Source: Calditrichota bacterium
GTDB lineage: Bacteria; Zhuqueibacterota; Zhuqueibacteria; Thermofontimicrobiales; Thermofontimicrobiaceae
NCBI GenBank assembly: GCA_013152715.1
Contig: JAADFU010000001.1
Coordinates: 1 to 43,422, forward strand
DNA: 43,422 nt
Reading direction: 5' to 3'
Under the pieces are notes generated by a model that saw only the letters and a program-made list of their open reading frames with translations, did no database searches and had not been told where the DNA came from. The position numbers and the translations under genes are program-made. Below, piece by piece: positions 7,748-17,500 of this stretch (position 1 is its first letter; each line of letters opens with the position of its first letter).

Positions 7748-10702
7748 TTACTTCAACAAGAGCAATTTTTTCGTATTTTTGTATTTTCCGGCAACTTCCA
7801 GTTGATACAAATAAACGCCGGTGCCGACAATTTGTCCGCTCTGATCCCTGCCGTTCCACTGCACTCGATGTGTACCGGCAGTTCGCAGGCCACTTTCGAG
7901 CGTTCTGACAATTTCGCCATTAATATTGAAAATAGTCAAGTTAACGTTGGCTTTTTCCGGCAGATTGTAACTAATGCTGGTTTCCATGTTGAACGGATTG
8001 GGAAAATTTTGCTTCAATTCATAACGATCCGGCACCATGGCTTCTGTGGTTGGCGTTTCCACGGCAGAAACACTACCCTCAAAAATTTCGACGTCATCGA
8101 TCAAAGCGCCGATGGACGGATTCTGCCCGTCAGAGACAAAATGAAATCTCACGTACACCTTCGTGACACCTGACGTAATCAAATCACTCAAATCCACCAC
8201 ATGCTGCTGCCATTTGGCGTAGTAATTTCCTGTCATGGTGTACAATTTCTGCCAGTTCACACCATCCGTGGAAGCTTCAACGTACAGGAAATCTTTATCC
8301 GCTTCGATGAAATATTTTGCCCAGAATTTCATCTTCATCGCATTAATCGTGGTCACGTCAAATCCGGGCGTAAAAGTCATCATCGCGTCCATGTTGTTGT
8401 TGTAGGGCACTTTGCCGCCATTGACATGAATGGATTGGCCGCCTGAATGAGCGGACATTTTTGTCAAGCCCCAACCGCCGGAGAGATTCCAAAAGCCTGT
8501 TTCATTTTCAAAATCATCCACCAAATTGGAAACATTCGAGGCTGAATGAAAACTATTGTTGTAAGTATTGTAGTCACCGCTAAAATTTGGCAGCGAAATG
8601 TCAAAATCAACCTGGCCTGACTCAGTAAACAGATATGGCTTGAACTGCACCACTGTTTCCCCCCAGGAAGCCAAAGAAGTGATTCGAGAAGTATCCTGAT
8701 AAATGATGCTGCCGTTCTGCGTACCGGTAATTACCAAGTCAACGTTTGTCTCGGTGCTGGCACCCTCGTTGCGGATTTTCGCGCCCAGAGAAATCGGGAA
8801 AAATAATGGAATGCTCTGTCCTGGTAAAGTGACATCAGTTAGCGACAAATCATGTTGCGGCAACGCTACATCTATCTGCCAGTTAAAGCTCAAAATTTCC
8901 GGATTATTAGAATTGTAATCCAAATACACAATTCCTTTGTAGCTGCCGGCATCTAATTTTTTGGCATTGATAATCAAACCTAATTCAGCAGTGCCATTGG
9001 GCTGAATAACGCCAACGCCATTTTCCAGATTAAACCAATCAGTAACGAACTCTGCGCCTTTACCATTCCGGACTATCGTACTATCATCGTCACCATGGTT
9101 TTCATAAATTGTATTTGAGCCGTCGGCAACCTGAATTTCGTCAACAAAGAAACCTTTTAAACTCGGATCATCCGGCGTGCTGTAGCCCATGTCTGAAGCC
9201 AGCGCAAAACGGATGATGACGCTGTCTGATTTGAAAGCTGACAGATCAAACTCCGCAGGCTTCCAGCCATAGCTTTGACCGCCCCAGCCGGGGATCCCGA
9301 TTCCGTAATTCCAGCCTTGTTCCGGATGACCGAAACTCCACATACTCTGGCAGTTGTAGGCTGGTGTCGTCGGCTGCAGGACAGAATATGTGGCGCCGCC
9401 GTCAATAGAAACCCACACATTGCAGCCATCCCAACCGTCGTAATTCGGATCAGCATCTGAAGCGCCGGCAGGATCTTCCACCGCCCATTTTACCAAACAA
9501 TCCAATTTTGGATTAGTCGTTGTTGTCAAATCAAGCATTGGCGTTTCCATCCATTGCAGCCAATGATCCTGATAGCCGCCGATTTCCGGATCGCCGCACC
9601 ACCATGATTGACCGTCGTATGACTCAAAGTCATCAGTGTGGAAGAAAAATTTAGTCAAATAATCGGTCGCGGCGTAGTACAGTGGCTGTGAACCAGTATT
9701 TTTCAAATTTACCAACTGGACGACGGAGTCACCGCGCGTGAATGAGTATTGGTATTCGTTCTGTTCCAAGGAAAGAGAACCGTTATTGGTCAACCCGTCC
9801 CAAATAAATGGGCTCCAACTTCCCATATTGCTATTATTCCACTTAATGCGAAAATACCCTTTCTCGCCCCAATTTTTTCCCCAGCTATTTTTAACGATCC
9901 AACATTGTAAATCGTCTTCCCAGCCCACGATCAAAACTGCGTGCCAACCAATAGACTGGCCGTACACATGTTCGTAAACGCCGCTGCTGTAAGCATTGAA
10001 ATCCTCGAACACTTCGTAGCTAACAGACAACGGGTGCAAATAGACCGCATTTTTTATTTTTTGTATGTCAACTTCTTCCTGAGTCACATATCCCCAGCCG
10101 GGTATTGTGATTTTTTTACTTTCCCAGCCATCGCGGACACTGTCGCAGGGGACAGTATCGTCGGCCTGATATGACATATATTCTTCCGGAGGAACGCCGG
10201 TGTCTTTAATGAAGTCCAGCGCTCCGGAAATTGACCATCCGTTACAAGTTCCGCCGGAGCATGATAAGACGAACTGTTCCGATAAATCAATGGTAGTATC
10301 CGGTAGATTATTTTTTATTTTCCACCACGTTTCCACCTGCGCCACTGCGGAAAAATCCCAGCAGCTTCCGCAATTTGCCTGGTTCGTGACCGGCGTCAGC
10401 CAGTCGCCATTATTATTTCTCCAGTCAAATTTTGCGGGGAGATCATTTTGCGTTGGCAGCTCAATTATTTTGGCCTCCGAAGGATTGGGATGTTCGGGAA
10501 TAGTACCAAGTAATTTGATTTGTTCTTCGCGCGGCAATCTGGTGACCCAATTCTCCCCGGCTGTCCAGCTCGCGCCTTTCGCTTTAATTGCCTGCTGTAT
10601 TTGGCTAATTTCAGTATTGTCCATCGCCGATGAAATTCCAAGCAAACAGTACAACAAAAACAGAACCGAGAATAGAACAAAAAATTGCTTTTTCTGGAAC
10701 AT
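7748..10702 (-). CDS. Secreted papain-family (C1A) cysteine protease with C-terminal sorting domain
   Basis: A 984-residue exported protein. Residues 1-26 are a signal peptide and 27-88 a short propeptide-like region. A C1A peptidase domain spans about 90-300. The catalytic set is visible: Gln108, Cys114 in NCGSCWDF, His254 in GWHAV and Asn272 in VKNSWG. The middle (about 310-640) contains a MAM/jelly-roll-like region that describes a fused adhesion or substrate-binding part. A CARDB-like beta segment around 640-760 and another jelly-roll-like domain before about 890 follow. The last 85 or so residues, starting at QNFPNPFN and ending in KKLLLLK, form a FlgD-Ig-like domain, as in type IX cargo. 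A CAGGAG Shine-Dalgarno supports the ATG. It is monocistronic, with its own terminator, and divergent from the Omp85 genes. Peptidase identity is firm; the export route is inferred. Confidence 0.93.
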   Translation of the reverse strand: MFQKKQFFVLFSVLFLLYCLLGISSAMDNTEISQIQQAIKAKGASWTAGENWVTRLPREEQIKLLGTIPEHPNPSEAKIIELPTQNDLPAKFDWRNNNGDWLTPVTNQANCGSCWDFSAVAQVETWWKIKNNLPDTTIDLSEQFVLSCSGGTCNGWSISGALDFIKDTGVPPEEYMSYQADDTVPCDSVRDGWESKKITIPGWGYVTQEEVDIQKIKNAVYLHPLSVSYEVFEDFNAYSSGVYEHVYGQSIGWHAVLIVGWEDDLQCWIVKNSWGKNWGEKGYFRIKWNNSNMGSWSPFIWDGLTNNGSLSLEQNEYQYSFTRGDSVVQLVNLKNTGSQPLYYAATDYLTKFFFHTDDFESYDGQSWWCGDPEIGGYQDHWLQWMETPMLDLTTTTNPKLDCLVKWAVEDPAGASDADPNYDGWDGCNVWVSIDGGATYSVLQPTTPAYNCQSMWSFGHPEQGWNYGIGIPGWGGQSYGWKPAEFDLSAFKSDSVIIRFALASDMGYSTPDDPSLKGFFVDEIQVADGSNTIYENHGDDDSTIVRNGKGAEFVTDWFNLENGVGVIQPNGTAELGLIINAKKLDAGSYKGIVYLDYNSNNPEILSFNWQIDVALPQHDLSLTDVTLPGQSIPLFFPISLGAKIRNEGASTETNVDLVITGTQNGSIIYQDTSRITSLASWGETVVQFKPYLFTESGQVDFDISLPNFSGDYNTYNNSFHSASNVSNLVDDFENETGFWNLSGGWGLTKMSAHSGGQSIHVNGGKVPYNNNMDAMMTFTPGFDVTTINAMKMKFWAKYFIEADKDFLYVEASTDGVNWQKLYTMTGNYYAKWQQHVVDLSDLITSGVTKVYVRFHFVSDGQNPSIGALIDDVEIFEGSVSAVETPTTEAMVPDRYELKQNFPNPFNMETSISYNLPEKANVNLTIFNINGEIVRTLESGLRTAGTHRVQWNGRDQSGQIVGTGVYLYQLEVAGKYKNTKKLLLLK

Positions 10703-10885
10703 TATCTTTCTCCTGTTTGTAAATTAGCTGATTCATTGATTTGAAAGGGATACCTCTAATTTAACAAAAAAAAAATTACTCGCAACATTTTTTTTGATTT
10801 TTTTTATCCATTGCAAAAATCGAGATAATTTTTTTCACCAATTGTGTTCAAAGCCGAAGAGAAAAAATCTTCCAGCAAATACTTC

Positions 10886-10914
10886 TTGACTCTAACGATT
10901 TATTTTAATAATTT
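10886..10914 (+). promoter_or_regulatory. Candidate promoter for the Omp85 pair
   Basis: TTGACT at 10886-10891 is followed 17 bases later by TAATTT at 10909-10914, or 16 bases later by ATAATT. It lies in the 273-base divergent gap, about 60 bases before the 10976 start codon. This is a sigma-70-like match only; FCB bacteria often use other promoter sequences. Confidence 0.3.
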
Positions 10915-10975
10915 TAGAAAAAATATTAGCCATCTTTTCTCAAAAATCTAAAGCAAATTATCACAGGAGTCAATT

Positions 10976-12196
10976 ATGACTTACTGCAAACGAAACGCCG
11001 GACTCACTTTTTCCCTCATTCTCTTCTTTATTTTCCTTGCAACCGCGCCGTCAGCATGGGGGCAATTCAAAATCGAAAAAATCGAGACTGCCACGCAAAG
11101 CCTTTTTGAGGGAGAAAAAGGCAAAATTGACGTGACGCCTGCTTTGCGCTACAACCGCGTGCAAGGATTTGTTGTTGGCGCCGATGCCACAATTGCATTG
11201 AGCAGTAGCAAAAAAATCGACCTGCTGGGACATATCAGCTACGGATTCAAAGATGAAGTGCGTTACATTGGCGGCCTGCAAAAATCTTTTTTTGAGTTCA
11301 GTCCCCTGACAATCGGCATACGTTACCAAAATGTTGTCGCTTCGCAGGATGACTGGTTCATCAGCTACAATGAAAATTCCGCTGCCGCGCTGTTTCTGAA
11401 AGAGGATTTCATGGACTATTTCGTAAAAAAAGGCTTGCTGGGATTCATCGACCAGAAGATCGCCGAGAAACACACGATTCGGCTCGAAGTGGAACAATCG
11501 CGATTGGAGCCAATTGAGAAAAATACCAACTGGGCACTGTTTGGAAAAAATAAAAATTTCAGGGAAAACCCGCTCGTCAAAGAGGAAGACGTCACCAGCT
11601 ACCGGCTTGTGGGCGCGCTGGACTGGCGCGATAATCCGCTCATGCCCATGTCCGGCTGGTACATCGAAGGGAAAGGCGAGCTCACTAAAGGCGATTTTTT
11701 TGACACCAAAGGAATTTTTCTCACAATTAAAAAATATATGCTTTTGTTCAGCAATCACTCTCTCCGTTTCAAAACCATGATCGGTAGTCGCAGCGGATGT
11801 AAGCCGGACGCCAATTATTACACCATGGACATGGGCGGCATCGGCGCGCTGGTCGGCTACAAAGACAAAGAATTCAAAAACGGCAATCGGTTTTTTTACG
11901 CCACTGCTCATTATTTATTCAACAACACTTTGCTGGGGAAATTGCCACTGGGATTCATTCCGTTTTATGACCAGCTTTCGTTGGGCATTTTTGCCGAGAG
12001 CGGCTGGTTAGATTTTGATTTTGCTGATGAAAATGTTTTTTCCGGTTTTAAAAGCATGACTTTCGCTGACATGAAGTCGGATGTCGGAGTCAGTTTGTAT
12101 TTGACGGAAGGGCTGGCGCGAATCGACTTTGCCAAACGCACCGACCGCGGGAAAGATGCCTGGCGCGTGACGTTTCGGATTATGAATCGGTTTTAA
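10976..12196 (+). CDS. Omp85/BamA-type outer-membrane barrel without POTRA
   Basis: A 406-residue outer-membrane protein. Residues 1-29 are a signal peptide. The rest is a predicted beta barrel with the phrase TPALRYNRVQGFVVGADATIAL near its start, as in the surface-antigen D15/BamA-like barrels of FCB bacteria. LDWRDNPLMPMSGWYIEGKGEL in the middle resembles the DxRDNPLxPxxG signature of Omp85 barrels. The last residue is Phe (IMNRF), typical of Bam-inserted proteins. There is no POTRA domain, since the mature protein begins almost directly with barrel. A CAGGAG Shine-Dalgarno precedes the ATG. It is 119 bases upstream of another Omp85 gene. The substrate is unknown. Confidence 0.85.
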   Translation: MTYCKRNAGLTFSLILFFIFLATAPSAWGQFKIEKIETATQSLFEGEKGKIDVTPALRYNRVQGFVVGADATIALSSSKKIDLLGHISYGFKDEVRYIGGLQKSFFEFSPLTIGIRYQNVVASQDDWFISYNENSAAALFLKEDFMDYFVKKGLLGFIDQKIAEKHTIRLEVEQSRLEPIEKNTNWALFGKNKNFRENPLVKEEDVTSYRLVGALDWRDNPLMPMSGWYIEGKGELTKGDFFDTKGIFLTIKKYMLLFSNHSLRFKTMIGSRSGCKPDANYYTMDMGGIGALVGYKDKEFKNGNRFFYATAHYLFNNTLLGKLPLGFIPFYDQLSLGIFAESGWLDFDFADENVFSGFKSMTFADMKSDVGVSLYLTEGLARIDFAKRTDRGKDAWRVTFRIMNRF

Positions 12197-12315
12197 TTAA
12201 ATGTTTTCAAAACACTGGCGTCAATTTTCGTACAAGCACTTCATTCGCTTATCTTTGCAATTCAAAAAGAGAATGACGGTAGCTTTCGGGAATTTTTTAA
12301 TTCAGGGAGTTTCTA

Positions 12316-13653
12316 TTGCAAGACAGAACCATCACCTTCTATTTAGCAATTTTCACATTAATAATTTTACCGTTTTCCGTCGCGGCCCAGGTTTATTTCA
12401 ACAATCACATTTTGGACCCGGCTGGCAATGGCGACACGGCGTCGGTTTTTCTGGGCAAAATTGAAATTGTCGGCAACAAAGCAACCAAAGCCGTCATCAT
12501 TCACCGGGAACTGCTTTTTTCGGAAAAGCAAAAAGTGACCTTTTCCCAGATTTCCGCGGCACAAAAACGCCTCGCCAGTCTGGAATTGTTCACCCAAGTG
12601 CGCTTCGATATTGTCGGCGATGAAAAATACAGCACGCTCATCATTACGGTTTACGAGCGCTGGTACGTTTATGCAGCGCCGATTTTTTACACCAATGAGC
12701 GGAGTTGGAAAAAACTCTCCTACGGCGCGCAAGGCAGATATTACAATTTTCTGGGCAGAAACATCACGCTCAAACTCACAGCAGCATTCGGCTACAATCC
12801 TGAGTTTCGATTCCAATATGAAAATCCCTGGTTTTTTGGCAATTGGCGATTATTTACGCAATTCAAAGCCTACAAAGGAAAAGTTCAGGCAAAGAATTTC
12901 GAATTGGATCAGTTAGAATATAAATCCCGAGGGATCGACTGGCTGGTCGGGAAACGATTTGGCCATTTTCTTTTTTTCGGACTGAATTTAAGCTATCAGC
13001 AAATCAAAACTGACTCCGGCTCAAAACTCACTGTTTCGCCATCAGGGAAAGACAACAAAATAACGTTTATCAGCAGCGTGCAATATGACAACCGCGATTG
13101 GAAGGAATATCCCCATCGCGGCTGGAATATCAACTTTTGGGGAAAACGGGTGTCCGTGAATCACAGCCATTCCTATTATCGTTTCGGCGGAGATGTTCGC
13201 ACTTATATGCCGGTGACAAAAAAAACAACTTTGGCGCTGCGCGCGGCATCCAGTTTCAAAGCCGGAGACGTGCCGCTCTACGACCGTGTCTTTTTTGGTT
13301 ACGATGAAAGAATTCGCGGAAGATTCAATCAAATCGTGGAAGGCGAACAATTGCTCTTCGGTGGCGCCGAATTTCGTTTTCCGATTTTGCCTATTCGCTA
13401 CATTGCACTTCCCTCGGTGGAACAGTTGGAATATTATTCCAGTCATTTGAAATTTGGCATCAGCGGCGCTCTTTTCGTGGAAACGGGAGCGGTCTGGTAC
13501 GAAAATCAGGCGCTTACCGCGGATATTTTTCGTTCGGGATTTGGCGCCGGCATCCATTTTCATCTGCCGTACGTCAATCTGCTCCGCGTGGAATTGGGTC
13601 TGAACAGCACCTGGAAAGCCGAAGCCATTATCGAAGTCGAAGCTGCTTTTTAA
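12316..13653 (+). CDS. Omp85-family outer-membrane protein with a single POTRA domain
   Basis: A 445-residue outer-membrane protein. The start is TTG at 12316, supported by CAGGGAG seven bases before it and by a signal peptide (about 1-24) ending in AQ. A single POTRA-like domain lies at about 45-114 (GKIEIVGNKATKAVII to LIITVYERW). A 16-strand-type barrel follows at about 120-445. The motif VQYDNRDWKEYPHRGWNINFWG is the Omp85 D-x-R-x-x-x-x-P-x-x-G signature, and RIRGRFNQ resembles the VRGF/Y loop-6 motif. It ends in Phe. With the preceding barrel it forms a likely pair for outer-membrane insertion or export; the two may work together, but this is not shown. Confidence 0.88.
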   Translation: MQDRTITFYLAIFTLIILPFSVAAQVYFNNHILDPAGNGDTASVFLGKIEIVGNKATKAVIIHRELLFSEKQKVTFSQISAAQKRLASLELFTQVRFDIVGDEKYSTLIITVYERWYVYAAPIFYTNERSWKKLSYGAQGRYYNFLGRNITLKLTAAFGYNPEFRFQYENPWFFGNWRLFTQFKAYKGKVQAKNFELDQLEYKSRGIDWLVGKRFGHFLFFGLNLSYQQIKTDSGSKLTVSPSGKDNKITFISSVQYDNRDWKEYPHRGWNINFWGKRVSVNHSHSYYRFGGDVRTYMPVTKKTTLALRAASSFKAGDVPLYDRVFFGYDERIRGRFNQIVEGEQLLFGGAEFRFPILPIRYIALPSVEQLEYYSSHLKFGISGALFVETGAVWYENQALTADIFRSGFGAGIHFHLPYVNLLRVELGLNSTWKAEAIIEVEAAF

Positions 13654-13664
13654 AGAGGATTTTT

Positions 13665-14414
13665 ATGATCACGCACGATTTTTTTTACTCCCCACCGGAA
13701 TTGATTTCCGATGCTGTTGTCGAAATTCAGGGCGAAGAATTCAGGCATTTAACCCGTGTGATGCGCAAAAAACCCGGCGACATCATCAACGTTGTGGACG
13801 GAATCGGGAATGTGTACACTGTGGTCATCAAAAAAATCACGCGCACCCTTGCGCAGGGAGAAATTCAAAAACGCGTCCGTCTCATGGGCGAACCGATTTT
13901 TCAGTTGACTCTGGCGCAGGCAATTCCCAAAAGCACTCGTTTCGACTGGGTCGTTGAGAAATCCACCGAACTGGGTGTCGCTGAAATTATTCCCCTTGTT
14001 TGCGATTTTTCTGTCAAAGAAGGAAGCCCGAATCGCCGCCGTCGCTGGGAAAAAATCGCCATCGCCGCCATGAAACAGTGCCATCGTTCTCGCCTGCCGA
14101 AAATTCACGAGCCAGTGCGTTTTTCTGATTTCCTTGCGGAAAATCCGGCCAAAAGACCGGCGTTCATGGCGCATCCCGAGAAAGGCGCGCCGGGTCTGTC
14201 AACTATCCTTTTGAATAAGCAGGAAAAATATCGCAGAAAACGCTCGGCAATTATTTTCATCGGCCCCGAAGGCGGATTTTCCGAAAATGAAATTGAATTG
14301 GCAAAAAAGAAAGAATGCCAGTTTTTCACTCTGGGACAGAGAAGATTGCGAGCAGAGACCGCCGGGATTGCAGCAGTAACGATTTTCATGGAATTGATCG
14401 AGCAAATTTTTTAA
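13665..14414 (+). CDS. rsmE: 16S rRNA (uracil1498-N3)-methyltransferase
   Basis: SPOUT-class enzyme that methylates N3 of U1498 in 16S rRNA using S-adenosylmethionine. The 249-residue length is normal. An N-terminal PUA-like part (HLTRVMRKKPGD) precedes the trefoil-knot domain with EKSTELGV. Near the C-terminus are FIGPEGGF at 198-205 and LGQRRLRAETA at 223-233, the AdoMet-binding loops. It starts 11 bases after the Omp85 gene with an AGAGGA Shine-Dalgarno, so it is probably co-transcribed, a common loose association without a functional link. Confidence 0.96.
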   Translation: MITHDFFYSPPELISDAVVEIQGEEFRHLTRVMRKKPGDIINVVDGIGNVYTVVIKKITRTLAQGEIQKRVRLMGEPIFQLTLAQAIPKSTRFDWVVEKSTELGVAEIIPLVCDFSVKEGSPNRRRRWEKIAIAAMKQCHRSRLPKIHEPVRFSDFLAENPAKRPAFMAHPEKGAPGLSTILLNKQEKYRRKRSAIIFIGPEGGFSENEIELAKKKECQFFTLGQRRLRAETAGIAAVTIFMELIEQIF

Positions 14415-14425
14415 TTTGCTTTTTT

Positions 14426-14457
14426 GCCACCGAGGCTCCAAAATACAAAGAAACAGA
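14426..14457 (+). repeat. CCACCAAGxCTCCAAAAxACAAAG-type intergenic repeat
   Basis: GCCACCGAGGCTCCAAAATA (14426-14445) followed by CAAAGAAACAG is closely related to CTACCAAGACTCCAAAACAC at 32633-32652. Both copies are intergenic. Similar AT-rich ACCAAGxCxCCAAxACACAAAG strings are widely scattered in bacterial genomes; their origin is unclear. Confidence 0.35.
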
Positions 14458-14544
14458 ATTTTTTTATTTATGATTACTCAATTTGTCCAGAAGAACCATC
14501 TAAATTTGACAGTGCTGAGAAAAAATGGGATGCGAACATTTTTT

Positions 14545-14577
14545 AAAAAAAATCCGCGGAGATCAACCCAATCCGCG
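14545..14577 (-). terminator. Terminator of the CBM9/hydrolase/barrel gene, overlapping repeat copy C
   Basis: On the minus strand CGCGGA (14577-14572) pairs with TCCGCG (14560-14555) over an 11-base loop. After GA, an eight-base T-run follows. It lies 17 bases after the stop codon of the 1189-residue gene. The segment ATCCGCGGAGATC with a second ATCCGCG is also a member of the ATCCGTG-type repeat family. Confidence 0.6.
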
Positions 14578-14593
14578 TGCCATTTTTCCTACC

Positions 14594-17500
14594 TCAAAAT
14601 TTGTAACTCAACCCAAACGATGCATTTTCCCAGAATTGACCGCCGGGCGTAGTATCCCGATCGTAAATAAACTTCACGATGGCATTGAAAACAACGTACT
14701 GCGTCAGTCTGACATTCAGCCGCTGCTCCCAGTAAATATCCAATTTTCGCCAGTTTTGATTCGGGTCTTTTTCTTTGGTAATCGAGGAAATGACGGCTTG
14801 AAAAAATTTCAACTTTCCATCGAGCACGGCGCCTTTTTTGATTTCAGAATGATATTCAGTCAGCCACTCGATTCCGCCGTCGATTTTCACTCCTCTGGAT
14901 TCGTCTCCTGTCCACAGTTTTCGGAATTTGCGCTGCGTAGTGAAAAATTCATTGGACGCGTAACCCACTCGTGTTGTGACTTTAAGTTTCTTTTTCCGGA
15001 TTAAATTTCTCGCTACGCCGGCGCTTTGCGACATTTTTAGCGGGTTGGCAAAACGGGAAATTATTTTTTTTGTTTTCGAATCGTATCCTTCGTGAAACTG
15101 CGTGCTCGCGGAAAATGCCACATAGGGGTCGATGAATTTTTCCAGCGTCAATTTCAACACCGAATCAAAATCGATCACGTCTGTGGACTTCTCCGGCGAG
15201 CGCCATTTTTCATCTTCTTTAACGGTGATTTGCCCGAAGGCAAGATAGAGCGAGTTTTTCCAGTTGTACTTTTTCCTTTTGTACAAAAAATTCATCCGAC
15301 TGTAAATCTTCCAGGTAAAATTGCTCTTGCCGCCGCCTTTCCAGTTGCTGTTAAATGCCAACTGATTGGCGTCAAGCCCCACCGTAATATCGCGCGTCCA
15401 GTAGCGAGGACCAACTTTGAACGGCGGCTTGAAAAAAGGCAGACTCCAGTAATGATCAAACCAGCCGTAATCTGTCCAGGTCGAATAATCATTTTGGGAC
15501 ACATTATTCCCGATGACGACAAAATCATGGTCAAAAATTAAATTGGCATCTTGAAAATCCGATACTTTTTCTAAATTTTCAAGTCCGCTCGTATCTCGCG
15601 CGAAACAAACCAGAATCAAATTCGCCGGACTTTGTGGATTGGGATAAATGAAAAGCGCAGCGCCGCCCTGATCATAGTAAAACATTTTTCCCAGACGAAG
15701 TCCCGGCCCATGAATTTGAATGGGCAATTTTCCCTGAATTTGTTTCAAAAATGCATTGCTCTGGTAATTGCCGAAAATCACAAAATTCGCGTCGCCGGTT
15801 TTTTTGAGCGCCAGCGTGTCCGGCAATAGCATTTTTTTTAAAAAATCACTATTCCCCCGACGCACGCTTTGTCGTGCCAGTTCGTAAGTGTAGTGATTAT
15901 ATTTCTCGTCATCGCCAATGGAGCTGTAAACGAAATAAACTGTTTTGTCGAAAATTGCGCGCATGGGGCCAGAACAGCCTGGCGATTTTTCCAGCGTTTC
16001 CGAATTTGTCTCCGTTTTATTCCATTCGTTCGCTTGCCAAAAAAAATAACTCTTGCCTGATTTCCTTCCGGCGAGCTCGAACTCGAATCTGCCATCAACA
16101 AACACGCGAGCGGGAAATTTCAGTGACTCCGGCAACAAATCCGGCACGAGGGCAAATTGGGACAAATTTTCCGTGGAAATCATCACTTTGTCCGAATCCA
16201 CTCGGGCGCGGAAGAAAGCGACTGACCCGTAATTTTCCTGTCCTAAAATTTCAACCCAGCCGTAACGCGCCGGTTTAAGCTGTTGGATTTCCAGCGTGAT
16301 TTGGCGCGGTTTGCGATTTTTTCTCTGCTGCAATAGCCAGTGCAGATATTCGCCGGCAAACACAGGCGCAAAATCCTGCTCCGGAAAATTTTCAAATTCG
16401 CGCAGGCTGACTTTCCCGCCATGCTTTCGTAAAAATTCAATCTGCTCAGCGATTTTCACTTTTTTCGCCGGAGTGGTATCGATCCACAGCGGCAGCAACG
16501 CCAGATTGGACAACTGCCGCTCATCTTGAAATTCCGGCACAAACAGTGTCAGCGCTACGAACAAATCAGGATTTCTCTTCGCCAATTGCATTGCAGCAGC
16601 AGCGCCGGAGCCTTCAGCAGCGAGAAAAATGCGCGACTTATCGGTGTTGAAATTGTCGCCGGCATGATGCAAACAATCCAGAATTTCATGCAATTGGAAA
16701 AATGAAACCGCCGTTTGAGAATATTCGGGGATGAAAATTCCGATCATTGCCAGATCTTTTTGTGTGAAAATTTCTCCCATTCGGCGGGCGATTTCTTCGG
16801 CATTGTCGCGGCGATCGTGGAGAAACAGATAGACCGGATAAGTCTTGTGTTCGTCATAATCCGGCGGTAGGAAAACGAAATAACGCCGGTATCGCTGCTC
16901 ATATTTTGAAAAATAAAATTTTTCCAAAATATGATTTTCGTGATCAAAATAGACCTGTTTTTTCATGTAAAAATTGGGAATCAATTCCACGCGGCGGCGC
17001 GCTGCCATCATTACCTGATAAAAATCAAAATTTGTTTTCGCCCGTTTTAGTTGATTTTGCAACAAATCGATCCAGTTTTCCACAGTGACGCTCGCTGAAG
17101 GATCGATTTGTTTCACGTTCTTCATCATCGCCGCCTGCTGCGACAAATAATCAATCTGTTCAGCAATAAATTCTTTTGACCAGACTGAAATCTGATACTG
17201 TTGAGATGTTTTCACAGAATTGACGGCGAGCGTCAAATTCCCCCAATTCAAGAATTTCGGCGGAATCGCCAGCCGCGTCCAGCGCTGTCTTCTCAGTGTC
17301 ACCCGTTTGCGAAAAAGAACCTCGCTGGCATTGGAGAGCATAAATTCTACATTTTTGCGATAGTAGCGGCAATACGCCCAGACAAAAAGTGTGTCTTCCG
17401 TGGACAAAAAAGTCTGCGTGGGAATTGCCTGCGTGAAAGTGACGTTGGGATCGAACAAAATTACCGTGGCAAAGGGCAGGGTAAATTTCTTGCGCGTCAC

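Noticed and set aside
11051-11911. A 286-codon ORF antisense to the first Omp85 gene
   Set aside because: The plus strand has a signal peptide and the Omp85 barrel signature; the antisense frame does not.
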